Source of the DNA: Lentibacillus sp. CBA3610
GTDB lineage: Bacteria > Bacillota > Bacilli > Bacillales > Amphibacillaceae
NCBI RefSeq assembly: GCF_013373365.1
Contig: NZ_CP035925.1
Location: 1,550,001 to 1,614,000, forward strand
Length of the DNA: 64,000 bases
Reading direction: 5' to 3'
In this document: positions 40,348-49,573 of the stretch, one piece after another
Position numbering within the stretch: the first letter of the stretch is position 1
How the letters are laid out: each line of letters opens with the position of its first letter
Position numbers and translations under genes: made by a program
Notes under the pieces: generated by a model
The model's input: only the letters and a program-made list of their open reading frames with translations
Database searches by the model: none
What the model was told of the DNA's origin: nothing

Positions 40348-40950
40348 TTAATTTCTCATTAGTAATGCCAGTGCTCTACGGACAATTTCATCCGTGTTGC
40401 TCGTGCTCTCCTGTTGCAGTTCGGGCATCACTGCTTTAATCTCACGTTCAGTGTACCCAAGCGATTTTAATGCTTCCTGAGCTTCTTGTAAACCTTCTGA
40501 AGCTTCCCGGTTTTGCGTGTCTGCTGAACTTTGGGAAGAAATTGATACCACCGCTGACAATTTACCTTTTAAATCCAGAATAATTTGTCTCGCCGTTTTT
40601 TTACCAATGCCAGGGAAGCTTGTCAGGTATTTATCATCTTCCCGTTCAATCGCTTCAATAAATTCACCCGCATCAATACCTCCCAATATGGATAATGCAC
40701 CTTTTGGACCAATACCGGAAACAGAAATAAGATTTGTAAATAATATTTTTTCATCCTCATTCCGGAAACCATAAAGCATTTGTGCATCTTCACGTACATA
40801 ATGAAATGTATTAATTGTCACCTCATGATGCAATGATGCCTGAAACGAAAATGGATTGGCACAGACAATCTCATATCCAACCCCTTGAACGTCTACAATC
40901 ACTGCATTTTCATTTACACTGACCAGTATTCCCTTTATGTAAGCAATCAT
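40348..40950 (-). CDS. ruvA: Holliday junction DNA-binding protein RuvA
   Basis: 200 aa from the ATG at 40950 (AAGGAGAAGG upstream). OB domain (about 1-62), HhH pair (SVSGIGPKGALSILG and FPGIGKKTARQIILDLKGK) and C-terminal RuvB-contact domain (about 150-200, EALKSLGYTEREIKAV). It forms a complex with RuvB. B. subtilis has bofC upstream; it is absent here. Confidence 0.97.
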   Translation of the reverse strand: MIAYIKGILVSVNENAVIVDVQGVGYEIVCANPFSFQASLHHEVTINTFHYVREDAQMLYGFRNEDEKILFTNLISVSGIGPKGALSILGGIDAGEFIEAIEREDDKYLTSFPGIGKKTARQIILDLKGKLSAVVSISSQSSADTQNREASEGLQEAQEALKSLGYTEREIKAVMPELQQESTSNTDEIVRRALALLMRN

Positions 40951-41022
40951 CTGACCTTCTCCTTTATTTCCCTCCACCTATCTTAACATAACTATACCTG
41001 AATAGGTTATATAAATGCAGGG

Positions 41023-41068
41023 ATAAAAGAAAACTTCCATCCCCATTCACAGAGAATAGAAGTATCAC
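41023..41068 (-). terminator. Possible terminator after the YebC-type gene
   Basis: Minus strand CTTCTATTCTC can pair imperfectly with GGGATGGAAG, followed by TTTTCTTTTATC. It lies directly after the stop at 41074 and before ruvA. Confidence 0.55.
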
Positions 41069-41073
41069 GTTTA

Positions 41074-41805
41074 TTAACCTGAGTTCTCCATATTGTGATG
41101 AATATCTTGCGTATCTTCACTATCTTCCAGCATATTAATCAGGGTTAACATCTTTTGTTCATCATCTTCGGAGGGTGCAGTGTACGTTTGCGGAATAAAT
41201 GTTACGTCAGCTTCGGCAAGTTCGTAATGATTATCGCGTAAATGATCACGGACACTTTGAAAGTTTTCCGGATCGGTATAAATTTCATATACGCCGTCTT
41301 CAGCTGTGATATCATCAGCTCCTGCCTCAATGGCTTCGAGCGTCATGTCGTCTTCATCTATTGCCCCATCTGGATCTTCAATGACAATATAACCTTTACG
41401 ATCAAACATGAACGTAACGCTGCCGTTTTCCCCAAGGTTTCCATCATTTTTCTTAAACGCATGTCTGATTTCTGAAGCGGTCCTATTTTTATTGTCAGTC
41501 AGAACATTGACAATCACAGCGATACCGCCAGGACCATAACCTTCGTAGGTGATTTCTTCATAGTTTACACCGTCGAGGCCGCCTGTAGCTTTTTTGATAG
41601 CACGATCAATGTTGTCGTTTGGCATGTTATCCGCTTTTGCTTTTTCAACAGCTGTTCGCAAAGAAGGATTCATATCGAGATCGCCCCCACCTTCTTTAGC
41701 AGCGGTATATATCGTTTTGGCGTGCCGCATAAATATTTTGCCTTTTTTGGCATCTTGTGCATTTTTTCTTCGTTGTATATTATGCCATTTGGAATGACCA
41801 GCCAT
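41074..41805 (-). CDS. YebC/PmpR family protein (YrbC-like)
   Basis: 243 aa, three-domain YebC fold. N-terminal [25 protein letters not shown] and [28 protein letters not shown] segments are diagnostic. Family members have been described as transcription regulators and, more recently, as translation factors relieving stalls at proline stretches; both views come from relatives. GGAGAG precedes the ATG. Confidence 0.94.
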   Translation of the reverse strand: MAGHSKWHNIQRRKNAQDAKKGKIFMRHAKTIYTAAKEGGGDLDMNPSLRTAVEKAKADNMPNDNIDRAIKKATGGLDGVNYEEITYEGYGPGGIAVIVNVLTDNKNRTASEIRHAFKKNDGNLGENGSVTFMFDRKGYIVIEDPDGAIDEDDMTLEAIEAGADDITAEDGVYEIYTDPENFQSVRDHLRDNHYELAEADVTFIPQTYTAPSEDDEQKMLTLINMLEDSEDTQDIHHNMENSG

Positions 41806-41914
41806 ACGGCATTCTCCTCTCTCCAGGATTGTTCGTACTAACTATATCAAAAATGCCATCATCAAAAAAGTGTCTTACATTAATAATCATTAATGTGACA
41901 CTTTGGAAAGATAA

Positions 41915-42012
41915 AATGAAACGTCAATCACTGGGGTGTTCTTTCCTCAGCCCGAACAGAATCGGACATATTTTGCTGAAAACGTCGGGCCGAGGAGTTC
42001 AATGAGGGATAA
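41915..42012 (+). repeat. Degraded E2 repeat
   Basis: AAAATGAAACGTCAATCA, then CCTCAGCCCGA pairing with TCGGGCCGAGG around a loop that holds GAACAGAATCGGACAT, then AATGAGGGATAAA. The order of landmarks matches E2 but the two-hairpin core is shortened. It fills most of the gap between coxA and the YebC-type gene. Confidence 0.65.
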
Positions 42013-42014
42013 AT

Positions 42015-42563
42015 TTAAAAATGTTCTCTGTCCCGATTGAAAAATTCCCGCAGATACTCTCTCACATCACCATTTAGCTGGTCCAGTTCCGCGTCTTTAT
42101 TGCGCATCCGGTCCCAATAAATATCATCTGTATAAACATAAACGTCTTTGTTTGGAACCAATTGCTGCACTTCTTCTTCAACAAGATCGCGCATATCCGG
42201 TGGTGCTTGATCAGTAAGCATGACCCCAACAACGACCTTTTCATCTGTTACGGCGACTTGCGCTTGTCTGACATCATGCCTCTGCTTTAAATGATTGGAA
42301 ATCGACAATGACATCTCATTTGTGAACTTGTCAGTATTCTTACCGCTATCACCTTCATTTATATCTTTATACTTATTATCCGGATAAGTCTTTTGCTCAT
42401 CAGATTCTGTTCCAAGCCGTTCATCCTGTTCTTCCTGTGTTTCATATTTAATCGGCTGGGAATTCATGTTGTCCTGAGTTCCATTGTCCCCTGTTTCATA
42501 TTCTGCACATCCAATAAGTGTCAACACGAAAACTGGTATACTCATCCATTTAATCACCTGCAT
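42015..42563 (-). CDS. coxA: Sporulation lipoprotein CoxA (YrbB, YhcN/YlaJ family)
   Basis: 182 aa from the ATG at 42563 (GGGAGG upstream). A signal peptide ends in the lipobox LIGC (cysteine about residue 19), followed by an acidic, Asn/Gln-rich linker and the YhcN/YlaJ domain (about 95-180: VAVTDEKVVVGVMLTDQ, PNKDVYVYTDD). In B. subtilis CoxA is a spore cortex-associated protein encoded between safA and yrbC. Here nadE and a kinase-like gene lie between coxA and safA. Confidence 0.83.
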   Translation of the reverse strand: MQVIKWMSIPVFVLTLIGCAEYETGDNGTQDNMNSQPIKYETQEEQDERLGTESDEQKTYPDNKYKDINEGDSGKNTDKFTNEMSLSISNHLKQRHDVRQAQVAVTDEKVVVGVMLTDQAPPDMRDLVEEEVQQLVPNKDVYVYTDDIYWDRMRNKDAELDQLNGDVREYLREFFNRDREHF

Positions 42564-42635
42564 AAAAAACAACCTCCCTTATTCATTAGGATGGATAAGA
42601 AAGGCCATTTTAATCAGTAAAAACATGTCATTATT

Positions 42636-43379
42636 TTAGGACCGATGAAATTTCTTCAACGGTTCTCGTTTATGGGCTGTACTTTGATGCATCTTATCAA
42701 TGATTTCTTTATCTTGTTCAGGAATTTCCTCCCCTTTCAGATAAGCATCAATTTTATCATACGTTGTTCCCATTTCATCTTCATCGGTCTGCCCTTCCCA
42801 CAGGTCTGCACTTGGTTTTTTGGATAAAATGTCATCAGGAACACCTAAATATTGTCCCATTTCCCGTACCTCTTGTTTTGTGAATTCCACTAATGGCAAT
42901 ATATCGACACCGCCATCACCATATTTAGTGAAATAACCGGTATACCACTCGGATGCGTTATCGGTTCCGACAACCAAATAATGATAATGTGCCGAAATTG
43001 TATAAAGCGTACTCATCCTTAGGCGTGCCCGCAGATTTGCACCTGCAAGCTGATCATTTTCCTCTTTAAAGGCATTCTTTTGCTTTAATTGATCACTGAT
43101 TGTCGAATACATTATTTGATGGGTTTCAGTCAGATCAATCGTCATACCATTAATCCCGGAACTCTTAATGACTTTATCTGCATGCTCCATATCCTGTGGT
43201 TTCGTGTTCAGCGGCATCATGACTCCAAGTGAATTTTCAGGGAAAGCCCGCTGAATAAGGTGTGCGACAACTGCTGAATCCAGCCCGCCGCTGAGGCCGA
43301 CTAATAATCCATTGACACCAGCCTCATGAACGCGTTCCTGCAACCATTGCACGATTTCATCAATTGTTTCTTCCACCAT
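42636..43379 (-). CDS. nadE: NH3-dependent NAD+ synthetase
   Basis: 247 aa from the ATG at 43379 (a GTG two codons upstream overlaps the ribosome site). N-type ATP pyrophosphatase: P-loop LVGLSGGLDSAV, NLRARLRMSTLY, GTDNASEWYTGYFTKYGDGG and LPLVEFTKQEVREMG. No glutaminase domain, so it uses free ammonia. It is shorter than the B. subtilis enzyme (about 272 aa). B. subtilis carries the NAD de novo genes nadABC near safA; here a NAD gene is kept but of a different step. Confidence 0.93.
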   Translation of the reverse strand: MVEETIDEIVQWLQERVHEAGVNGLLVGLSGGLDSAVVAHLIQRAFPENSLGVMMPLNTKPQDMEHADKVIKSSGINGMTIDLTETHQIMYSTISDQLKQKNAFKEENDQLAGANLRARLRMSTLYTISAHYHYLVVGTDNASEWYTGYFTKYGDGGVDILPLVEFTKQEVREMGQYLGVPDDILSKKPSADLWEGQTDEDEMGTTYDKIDAYLKGEEIPEQDKEIIDKMHQSTAHKREPLKKFHRS

Positions 43380-43407
43380 TATCACCTAATTTTTCAGATT
43401 TCCTATT

Positions 43408-44337
43408 TCAGTTTAGCATCTTTCGGGCAGTTTTTAAAAAATATTGCCGTTTAAGCCAATCCATTTCCAGCTCCTCTAAATAGTTACGAATCGGGCGCTC
43501 GGAATTACTGTCTAAAAAATACAGCCATTCCCGCATGACATCGCTGGGAATAAAAATGGAATACAGCCATGGTTTTATGGTTTTCTGCGGTACGATTTTG
43601 TATGATAAAAGCCGGTCAAGATCCCAGTTCAAATATGGTAAATACCGCTGACCAATCTGTATATAGTCATTTAGTGGCGGGGCACATGATAATAAATCGA
43701 AATCAATCAGATGAATTTGACCGGAAGACCGAATGAAATTATGTGCAGCAACATCCCCGTGAATCCAAGTGCCAAGCTGTCTTGCCTTGTCATGCAATTC
43801 ACCCCAGTTAAACGCAGATACAAGCTGTAAATATTTCTCAGCCGTTTGGACAATATCTGTAAACAATGGGTTGAATCTGTATTCCTTAAAAATTGGCTCC
43901 GTATACATGAATTTCTGCAGTCTTTTATGCCACTTTACATAAAACATTTCCTTTATTAATGGATGCCTGATCTTTACCCCTTTTGTATCATTATGAAACA
44001 TTTTTAATACATTTAGAGCGTCTTTCCGATCCTTTGCAAATACATAGTTTAATTTCCTTCCATGAATATACGGCGAAATTGTCCAATACCTGCCATTATC
44101 ATATAAAAATTGCTTTTGATTGGGAAACCTCTGAAAAGATACAGGGATAGAGGATGATTGCTGTTCAAAAAAATGCCATTGCTGTTCAACACGTAACTTA
44201 TTGTTGTGACGTTTTAAAATTAATCTTTCACCTTCATTCGTTTCGATGTAAACAACATGCTCCTGAATACTGGTCAGGCGAACTGGCTTCAGTCCCCCAT
44301 TTTTCAGCAAAAAAGAAGAGAGACGATCTGCATTCAT
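43408..44337 (-). CDS. CotS-like spore coat kinase-fold protein
   Basis: 309 aa from the ATG at 44337, which has AAGGAGACGAG upstream and lies 20 nt after the safA stop. Aminoglycoside phosphotransferase/choline kinase-like fold: a beta-rich N-lobe (about 25-90, LILKRHNNKLRVEQQWHFFE), a catalytic loop WIHGDVAAHNFI with the HGD..N motif, and the DFD-type metal motif in IHLIDFDLLSC. CotS/CotI/YutH proteins of this fold are spore coat-associated. Cotranscription with safA supports a coat role. Substrate unknown. Confidence 0.8.
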   Translation of the reverse strand: MNADRLSSFLLKNGGLKPVRLTSIQEHVVYIETNEGERLILKRHNNKLRVEQQWHFFEQQSSSIPVSFQRFPNQKQFLYDNGRYWTISPYIHGRKLNYVFAKDRKDALNVLKMFHNDTKGVKIRHPLIKEMFYVKWHKRLQKFMYTEPIFKEYRFNPLFTDIVQTAEKYLQLVSAFNWGELHDKARQLGTWIHGDVAAHNFIRSSGQIHLIDFDLLSCAPPLNDYIQIGQRYLPYLNWDLDRLLSYKIVPQKTIKPWLYSIFIPSDVMREWLYFLDSNSERPIRNYLEELEMDWLKRQYFLKTARKMLN

Positions 44338-44356
44338 CTCGTCTCCTTGTATCGAA

Positions 44357-45349
44357 TCACTCACTTGTTGACTCTTCCCCATCTTCACGATATTTATTCT
44401 GGAATCCGGGCGGCATTGGCATAGGATTGCCTTTAAAGTGTGGATGTGATGCTGGTGGCATTTGATTGTAATGAAATCCCTGCTGCATGCCCATTGATTT
44501 AGGTGTCTCTGTCGGATGATATAAGCCGGAATCTTTCATACTGGGATATAGTGTCGGTTTTGCTGGCATTTCCAGGTTTGACGTTCCTTTACATGAATCC
44601 ATCATATTTCCGTCGTATGGATGATATCCTGTTTTCATTGGCTGCTCAAACATTGGCTGCTGCACGGGAGGCGGCTGGTGCTTCATTGGTTCCATCATGG
44701 GCTGATGGTGCATCGGTGGCATAGGCATTGGCTGTTGATGCATTGGCATGTGTTGATGATGGTGTGTTGGCTGCTGGTGCATCTGCATAGGCGTTTGTTT
44801 TGGGCCTCCACAACCGCAATCGTTCTTAGGCGGAGCATACGGTTCCTTTTGAGGCATCGGAGCCGGTGGGTGCGGCATATGCTGATAAGGCTTCACAGGT
44901 ACTGGATACGGCTGATAATACATCTTTTTTTGTTTTTCGGAGGATTCATCATCTTCGTGTTTGTAGCTGGGGATCTGTGGCAGGTTGATTGTGTAATGAT
45001 TCATTTCCTGTTCTATTGTCGGCATCTTTGGCTGCACTGGCATCTTTGGCTTGACGTCTTTTGGCTTTTTAACATCATCCTCTTTAATCGTCGGCATCGG
45101 CTTTGGGGATGTGTCTTTATATGGTTTTTCAGCAGCCGGTTTTTGCGTTTCTTTCTGAGTTTCTTTCTGTTGCATGCCTTCTTGTTTGACTTGTTTGGAT
45201 GTTGCCGGTATTTTGATTTTCATACCTGGCATAATCATATCCGGGCTGGATAACTGCGGATTCAGCTGTTTGACTTGTTCAAAATCCACACCATATTGCT
45301 GGGCTATTTCCCATAATGTATCACCTTTTTGGACAATATGAATTTTCAA
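44357..45349 (-). CDS. safA: SafA spore coat morphogenetic protein (LysM)
   Basis: 330 aa from a TTG at 45349 with AAAGGAG 9 nt upstream; an ATG in the spacer is in another frame and stops at once. One LysM domain (residues 2-48, HIVQKGDTLWEIAQQYGV) binds the cortex. The rest is a Lys/Pro then Met/Pro/His/Gln-rich low-complexity region (about 160-300) with a small CGCGG cluster. SafA recruits inner coat proteins and needs LysM for targeting. Start TTG and late, sporulation-only use suggest modest translation. Confidence 0.88.
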   Translation of the reverse strand: MKIHIVQKGDTLWEIAQQYGVDFEQVKQLNPQLSSPDMIMPGMKIKIPATSKQVKQEGMQQKETQKETQKPAAEKPYKDTSPKPMPTIKEDDVKKPKDVKPKMPVQPKMPTIEQEMNHYTINLPQIPSYKHEDDESSEKQKKMYYQPYPVPVKPYQHMPHPPAPMPQKEPYAPPKNDCGCGGPKQTPMQMHQQPTHHHQHMPMHQQPMPMPPMHHQPMMEPMKHQPPPVQQPMFEQPMKTGYHPYDGNMMDSCKGTSNLEMPAKPTLYPSMKDSGLYHPTETPKSMGMQQGFHYNQMPPASHPHFKGNPMPMPPGFQNKYREDGEESTSE

Positions 45350-45448
45350 TTCAACATACTCCTTTCTCTTCCGGTTTCAAACTGGGCTGCTCACACACTA
45401 CCAACATATGCAAATAAATGACAAATGTTGAACTAAAAATAAGAAAAA

Positions 45449-45546
45449 ACGCTGACGCGTCTTTTCAGATGCCAGAGGTCAGAGATTGGATTGAAAGAAA
45501 TCGGTGAGTTTGCCGATTTCAAGATTGAAAATGTCCCCTGAAATAT
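45449..45546 (+). repeat. Intergenic repeat E3, copy 2
   Basis: AAAACGCTGACGCGTC, CAGATGCCAGAGGTCAGAG, hairpin GAAATCGGT (45497-45505) with GCCGATTTC (45512-45520), then GATTGAAAATGTC. Same family as 17632 and 49574. It lies between safA and pheA; no gene is seen in this 239-bp gap. Confidence 0.85.
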
Positions 45547-45549
45547 ATA

Positions 45550-45583
45550 CAAAAAACCGTCTGCTCTGTTTCGAGCAGACGGT
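45550..45583 (-). terminator. Terminator after pheA
   Basis: Minus strand ACCGTCTGCTC (45573-45583) pairs perfectly with GAGCAGACGGT (45556-45566) around GAAACA, followed by TTTTTG. Confidence 0.93.
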
Positions 45584-45588
45584 CCTGA

Positions 45589-46440
45589 TTACAAATGCAT
45601 TTGATAAACAGGATATGTACCCAGGATTGTAACATTACAGCCAAGAGCCTCCAGTTCGGCTTTGACACCGGGAAATAAAACATCATCATACGGTTGATTG
45701 ACATCGATAATGAAAAAATAATTTCCCAACCCTGTTTTCATTGGCCTTGATTCGATTTTGGAAAGATTCATTTTACGCCAGGCAAAAGCGGCCAGAACCT
45801 GATACAAAGCCCCGGCATAGTCACTTGGCAATGTTACCAGCAGGCTCGTTTTTTCTGTTTGTGATTCATGTTTAATCCGGGCACTATTTTTATCTTTGGC
45901 AAGTACGGCAAATCTGGTATGATTATTTGGGTAATCATGAATGTTTTCCTGGAAAATCGACAATCCATATTCACTTGCTGCCAGAGTATTGCCAACAGCA
46001 GCTACATTTTGTTCACTGTTACTAACAACTTCTGCCGCTTTCCCCGTAGATGACGTGAAATCCAGTTTGGCATCAGGTAAATGCATATGCAGAAATTGAT
46101 GACACTGTGCAATGGCGTGACTGTGTGAATACACATTCGTCACTTTGGATAAATCACCGTCAAAACCAGGAGATACCAATAAATGCTGCTGAATCGGGAC
46201 CACTATTTCCGCTATGATCGGTAATCGCACCTGATGAACCAAATAATCAACCGTCAATTGCACTGTTCCTTCAATAGCATTTTCCAGCGGCACAACACCG
46301 ATATCAATTTGTTCCTCATCAACGGCATCGATACACTCCGGAATCGTTGTGAAACTTTGCTTGTCCCCTCCATTAAATGCCGTATCAACTGCAAGTTTTG
46401 TAAATGTTCCGCGCGGCCCCAGATAACCTATTTTTACCAT
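45589..46440 (-). CDS. pheA: Prephenate dehydratase
   Basis: 283 aa. It converts prephenate to phenylpyruvate in phenylalanine synthesis. Catalytic domain (about 1-185) with GYLGPRGTFTKLA, VPLENAIEGTVQLT and the ACT-proximal NHTRFAVL motif (TRF threonine); ACT domain (about 200-280) with the phenylalanine-binding IESRPMK motif, so feedback inhibition is expected. The pheB/thrR gene usually found between obg and pheA is absent. Confidence 0.96.
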   Translation of the reverse strand: MVKIGYLGPRGTFTKLAVDTAFNGGDKQSFTTIPECIDAVDEEQIDIGVVPLENAIEGTVQLTVDYLVHQVRLPIIAEIVVPIQQHLLVSPGFDGDLSKVTNVYSHSHAIAQCHQFLHMHLPDAKLDFTSSTGKAAEVVSNSEQNVAAVGNTLAASEYGLSIFQENIHDYPNNHTRFAVLAKDKNSARIKHESQTEKTSLLVTLPSDYAGALYQVLAAFAWRKMNLSKIESRPMKTGLGNYFFIIDVNQPYDDVLFPGVKAELEALGCNVTILGTYPVYQMHL

Positions 46441-46469
46441 CCTGTCATTCCCCCCTATATTAAACCCTG

Positions 46470-47738
46470 CTACTCAATAAATTCAAATTCAAAATCCTTT
46501 AATCGAATGGTATCACCATCTTTAGCTCCCCGCTTACGCAATGCATCATCCACACCCATTCCACGCAGCTGACGGGCAAAACGCTGGACAGCTTCATCCT
46601 TTGTGAAATCAGTCATCTTAAATAGCTTCTCAAGTTTGTCACCTGACAAAACAAATGAACCATCCGAATCTCTTGTAATTGTAAATGGTGTTTCCTCTTT
46701 TTGATAACGGTACACGACTTGTTCATCGGATTCTTCAATTTCCTGTGTATATTTTGGAATCTGATCCAATGTATCCGCAAGGGCGAATACGATTTCCCTT
46801 AAACCTTCTTTTGTTAGCGCTGAAACGGTATAGACCGGGTACTCATCGTTTAATTTTGATTTAAATTCCTGAAGATTTTCTTCCGCTCCCGGCATGTCCA
46901 TCTTATTTGCTGCCACAATTTGTGGACGTTCCATCAGCTTCGCGTCATATGCCTTTAATTCACGATTGATTTTTACAAAGTCATCATATGGATCTCTTCC
47001 TTCGATCCCGCCATATCAATGACATGCAGCAAAAGCACGTGTCGCTCAACATGACGCAAAATTGATGGACCAATCCGACGCCTTCATGGGCACCTTCATC
47101 AGCCCGGCAAATCCGCTATCACAAACCTTCGCTGGTCCCGGTATCAACGCCAGGTTCGGTGACAGGGTTGTAAAATGGTATTCTGCCGTTTTTGGCTTGG
47201 CAGCACTGACGACCGATAACAGCGTTGATTTCCCTGCACTCGGAAATCCGACCAAACCAACATCAGCAATCAATTTCAATTCAACTTTAATTTGGCGATC
47301 CTGACCGGTTCTCCATTTTCAGACAGTTCGGGTGCGGGGTTTTTGGAAGTTGCAAAACGGAGTTACGCGCCGCCGCGACCCACCCTTTAGCGATGACAGC
47401 TTCCTGACCCATGCTCTGTTTAAATCAGCTATGCTTCCGGTAATCTTCATCAACTTACGGTTGTACCAGGTGGAACATCAACATTAAGGGTCGGCAATTT
47501 TGCCATGTTTATTTTTGCTCATGCCATTCTCCACCGCGTTTTGGCTTTAAATGACGAATTATAACGGAGTTCCAATTAGTATTCAATCTTCATCCACCCT
47601 TAAAAAATGACATCTTCCGCCATCTCCGCCATCTCCGCCGGCAGGACGCCTTTTGGTTCATAGATTTCCCGCCGGTAGGCAGCTATCATTTCCGCCATCT
47701 CCGGCTTTAACAAAAACACTAACCTGATCAACAAACAT
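46470..47738 (-). pseudogene. obg: obg GTPase gene, disrupted by many frameshifts
   Basis: Starting at the ATG at 47738 (AGGTGA upstream) the frame reads FVDQVSVFVKAGDGGN and then breaks. Recognisable Obg pieces in changing frames follow: [50 protein letters not shown] (G1), [26 protein letters not shown]. The last open part, about 46470-47010, holds NKMD (G4) and the OCT domain. At least ten single-base losses are needed to restore it. Obg is essential, so sequence error is more likely than true loss. Confidence 0.88.
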
Positions 47739-47745
47739 TAATTAT

Positions 47746-48279
47746 TCACCTCACTTGCTCACTGACAATAAATTTTATTTCGTTATCCCCCTGATACATT
47801 GCTGCTTCATTATCCTTATCCGTCATTGTATTTTGCAAGGAAGAAACATCCGGTAAATTGCCGTTTACTGTGGAACGCCATCCAATAGTGTCCAGGGGAT
47901 TCATTCATACAACCGTACATTCAATTCATATAATTCCATCTCGGTCAGATACATGCTCTATCTTTTTCATCACTTGCTCACAGTGTTCACAAGCAGCCGG
48001 TCCACTGACTGCAAATTCTTATTTTCAGTGTGTATAATGGATATGTTTAAACGAAAATTCGTATGTAGGGAATCAATTGCAGTAAATATAAAACACAAAA
48101 GCCGGCGCATGCATATTGACCAGTTTGCCTTCCTCCTGAAGTAACTGCATATAATTCGTTAATTTCTTTTGGGCTTTTTCCATTTTCCCCATACTTAAAT
48201 ACCCTTGTACAATCTGCAAATGGTTCATCAAATCATGCCGATAATGCCGGAGCAGTTGTATGACCTCTTTTTCCTCCAT
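47746..48279 (-). pseudogene. spo0B: spo0B phosphotransferase gene, frameshifted
   Basis: The start ATG at 48279 follows GGGGGGAGG. The first 69 codons read the Spo0B helical hairpin with the phosphorylated histidine in RHYRHDLMNHLQIVQGYLSM (His15). The frame then breaks near 48075; DSLHTNFRLNISIIHTENKNL continues in another frame, and the C-terminus GDNEIKFIVSEQVR ends at 47746, eight bases before obg. Spo0B passes phosphate from Spo0F to Spo0A. The damage adjoins that in obg and probably has the same origin. Confidence 0.82.
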
Positions 48280-48311
48280 TTTCCTCCCCCCCAATAGTAA
48301 AGAAAGTATAG

Positions 48312-48430
48312 CAAATATAAAGTGAAACTTCCATCAGTTGGGATTTTGGCCAGGCGAATGTACGTTGACATGGATTTGGCGGTTTTAGTAATCGGTCCTG
48401 ATTTCCCTGGTGATGAAAATAGCCTAAAGA
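48312..48430 (+). repeat. E2-like remnant
   Basis: AAAGTGAAACTTCCATCAGTTGG matches the E2 start and the stretch ends near GATTTCCCTGG. No convincing second hairpin is left. It lies upstream of spo0B and downstream of rpmA. Confidence 0.45.
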
Positions 48431-48434
48431 AAAG

Positions 48435-48466
48435 CAAAAAACTCCAGCCAAAACAGACTGGAGTTC
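48435..48466 (-). terminator. Terminator after rpmA
   Basis: Minus strand ACTCCAGTC (48456-48464) pairs with GGCTGGAGT (48441-48449), then TTTTTTGC. It closes the rplU-prp-rpmA operon. Confidence 0.9.
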
Positions 48467-48484
48467 ATTTATTGAAAACTAAGG

Positions 48485-48775
48485 CTATGCTTCCCTGGCA
48501 ACCGGATAAACACTGACTTTTTTACGGTTACGGCCAATGCGCTCATACTTTACAACACCATCAATTTTGGAGAACAGCGTATCATCTCCGCCGCGGCCTA
48601 CATTTACACCCGGATAAACTTTTGTTCCACGCTGACGGTAAAGGATACTTCCACCGTTTACCGTTTGGCCATCGGCGCGTTTGGCACCAAGGCGTTTCGA
48701 TTCTGAATCACGACCGTTCTTTGTGCTTCCGGCACCTTTTTTCTGTGCGAAAAACTGCAAATCCAAACGTAGCAT
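48485..48775 (-). CDS. rpmA: 50S ribosomal protein L27
   Basis: 96 aa. The N-terminus [17 protein letters not shown] has the Firmicutes-specific extension that is cut after LQFFA (residue 10) by Prp, encoded just upstream. The body contains [14 protein letters not shown] and [16 protein letters not shown]27 reaches into the peptidyl transferase centre. Confidence 0.98.
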   Translation of the reverse strand: MLRLDLQFFAQKKGAGSTKNGRDSESKRLGAKRADGQTVNGGSILYRQRGTKVYPGVNVGRGGDDTLFSKIDGVVKYERIGRNRKKVSVYPVAREA

Positions 48776-48811
48776 TATACTGCACCTCCCTGCTGTTGAA
48801 TGCTGATAAAT

Positions 48812-49105
48812 TCACTCAATTGTCTTCAGGGAAACAAGCATGCCTTCCAGCAGGAGCTGGGTTTTTTCCATCATTTCACCTGATATGTTATCAGGCACCG
48901 TCACCTGAAGGAAACCACCCTCATCTCCCTGTTCAATTTCCAAATCTGCACCGCTTAATGTCAGGGCCGCATTAACGGCTCCAAATGATACAGCCGAAGC
49001 GCCTGCACATACTAAATCATAACCATAAGGTCCGCTATCAGCATGCCCGGACATTTCGAACTGTTTAATTTGGTTGTTTTCCCGGTTCACATTGACATTG
49101 ATCAT
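48812..49105 (-). CDS. prp: Ribosomal-processing cysteine protease Prp
   Basis: 97 aa (YsxB family). Catalytic dyad residues are in SGHADSGPYGYDLVCAGAS: His near residue 21 and Cys near 33. It removes the L27 N-terminal extension. Its position between rplU and rpmA is universal in this phylum. Confidence 0.95.
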   Translation of the reverse strand: MINVNVNRENNQIKQFEMSGHADSGPYGYDLVCAGASAVSFGAVNAALTLSGADLEIEQGDEGGFLQVTVPDNISGEMMEKTQLLLEGMLVSLKTIE

Positions 49106-49116
49106 ATCATTACCTT

Positions 49117-49425
49117 CTATGCATTGATTTTATCAATGACTAATTTGGTATAAGGCTGACGATGACCCTGCTTGCGATGATAATTTTTCTTTGGCTTATA
49201 CTTAAAAACAGTTATTTTCTTCTGACGACCCTGTTTTTCGACTTTTGCCGTAACGGATGCACCGTCAACATATGGGGCACCAACTTTAACATCGTCACCA
49301 CCGACGAACAAGACTTTATCAAACGTAACAGATTCGTCTGTATCAGCTGCTACTTTTTCGACATAAATCTCCTGTCCTTCAGTAACTTTAATCTGTTTAC
49401 CGCCTGTTTCAATAATTGCGTACAT
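49117..49425 (-). CDS. rplU: 50S ribosomal protein L21
   Basis: 102 aa from the second of two adjacent ATG codons (GGGAGG 7 nt upstream). [18 protein letters not shown] and the C-terminal [18 protein letters not shown] 23S rRNA-binding motif are intact. First gene of rplU-prp-rpmA. Confidence 0.98.
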   Translation of the reverse strand: MYAIIETGGKQIKVTEGQEIYVEKVAADTDESVTFDKVLFVGGDDVKVGAPYVDGASVTAKVEKQGRQKKITVFKYKPKKNYHRKQGHRQPYTKLVIDKINA

Positions 49426-49435
49426 CATTGCACCT

Positions 49436-49535
49436 CCCTAATGACCAAGACTCGCCATGCAGGTATCCCTATTGTTCAAAAAGGAATTTAAAAACCTGTT
49501 CTGAGCGGTTGTAGCACTGGTGCTACGTTGATTAA
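49436..49535 (-). promoter_or_regulatory. L21 leader of the rplU operon
   Basis: The rplU 5' UTR on the minus strand contains AACGTAGCACCAGTGCTAC (a GTAGCAC/GTGCTAC hairpin), GAACAGGTTTTTAAATTCC, AATAGGGATACCTG and CATGGCGAGTC. Arrangement and position agree with the Firmicutes L21 leader, thought to bind the product L21 for autogenous control. Assignment is by memory of the motif. Confidence 0.7.
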
Positions 49536-49542
49536 CGTATAA

Positions 49543-49572
49543 ATATTATCATGATATAAAACCGCTTGTCAA
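49543..49572 (-). promoter_or_regulatory. SigA promoter of rplU operon
   Basis: TTGACA (49567-49572) and TAATAT (49543-49548) are 18 nt apart; transcription should begin near 49536, at the 5' end of the L21 leader. Confidence 0.85.
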
Positions 49573-49573
49573 G

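Noticed and set aside
44621..45253. 210-aa open frame antisense to safA
   Set aside because: It is the complement of the Met/Pro/His-rich SafA tail, giving Trp/His/Leu/Arg-rich low-complexity sequence; no ribosome site.
46470..48279. True decay of obg and spo0B
   Set aside because: Obg is essential and all nearby genes are intact; many single-base losses in about 1.1 kb look like sequence error. Marked as disrupted but not accepted as biological loss.
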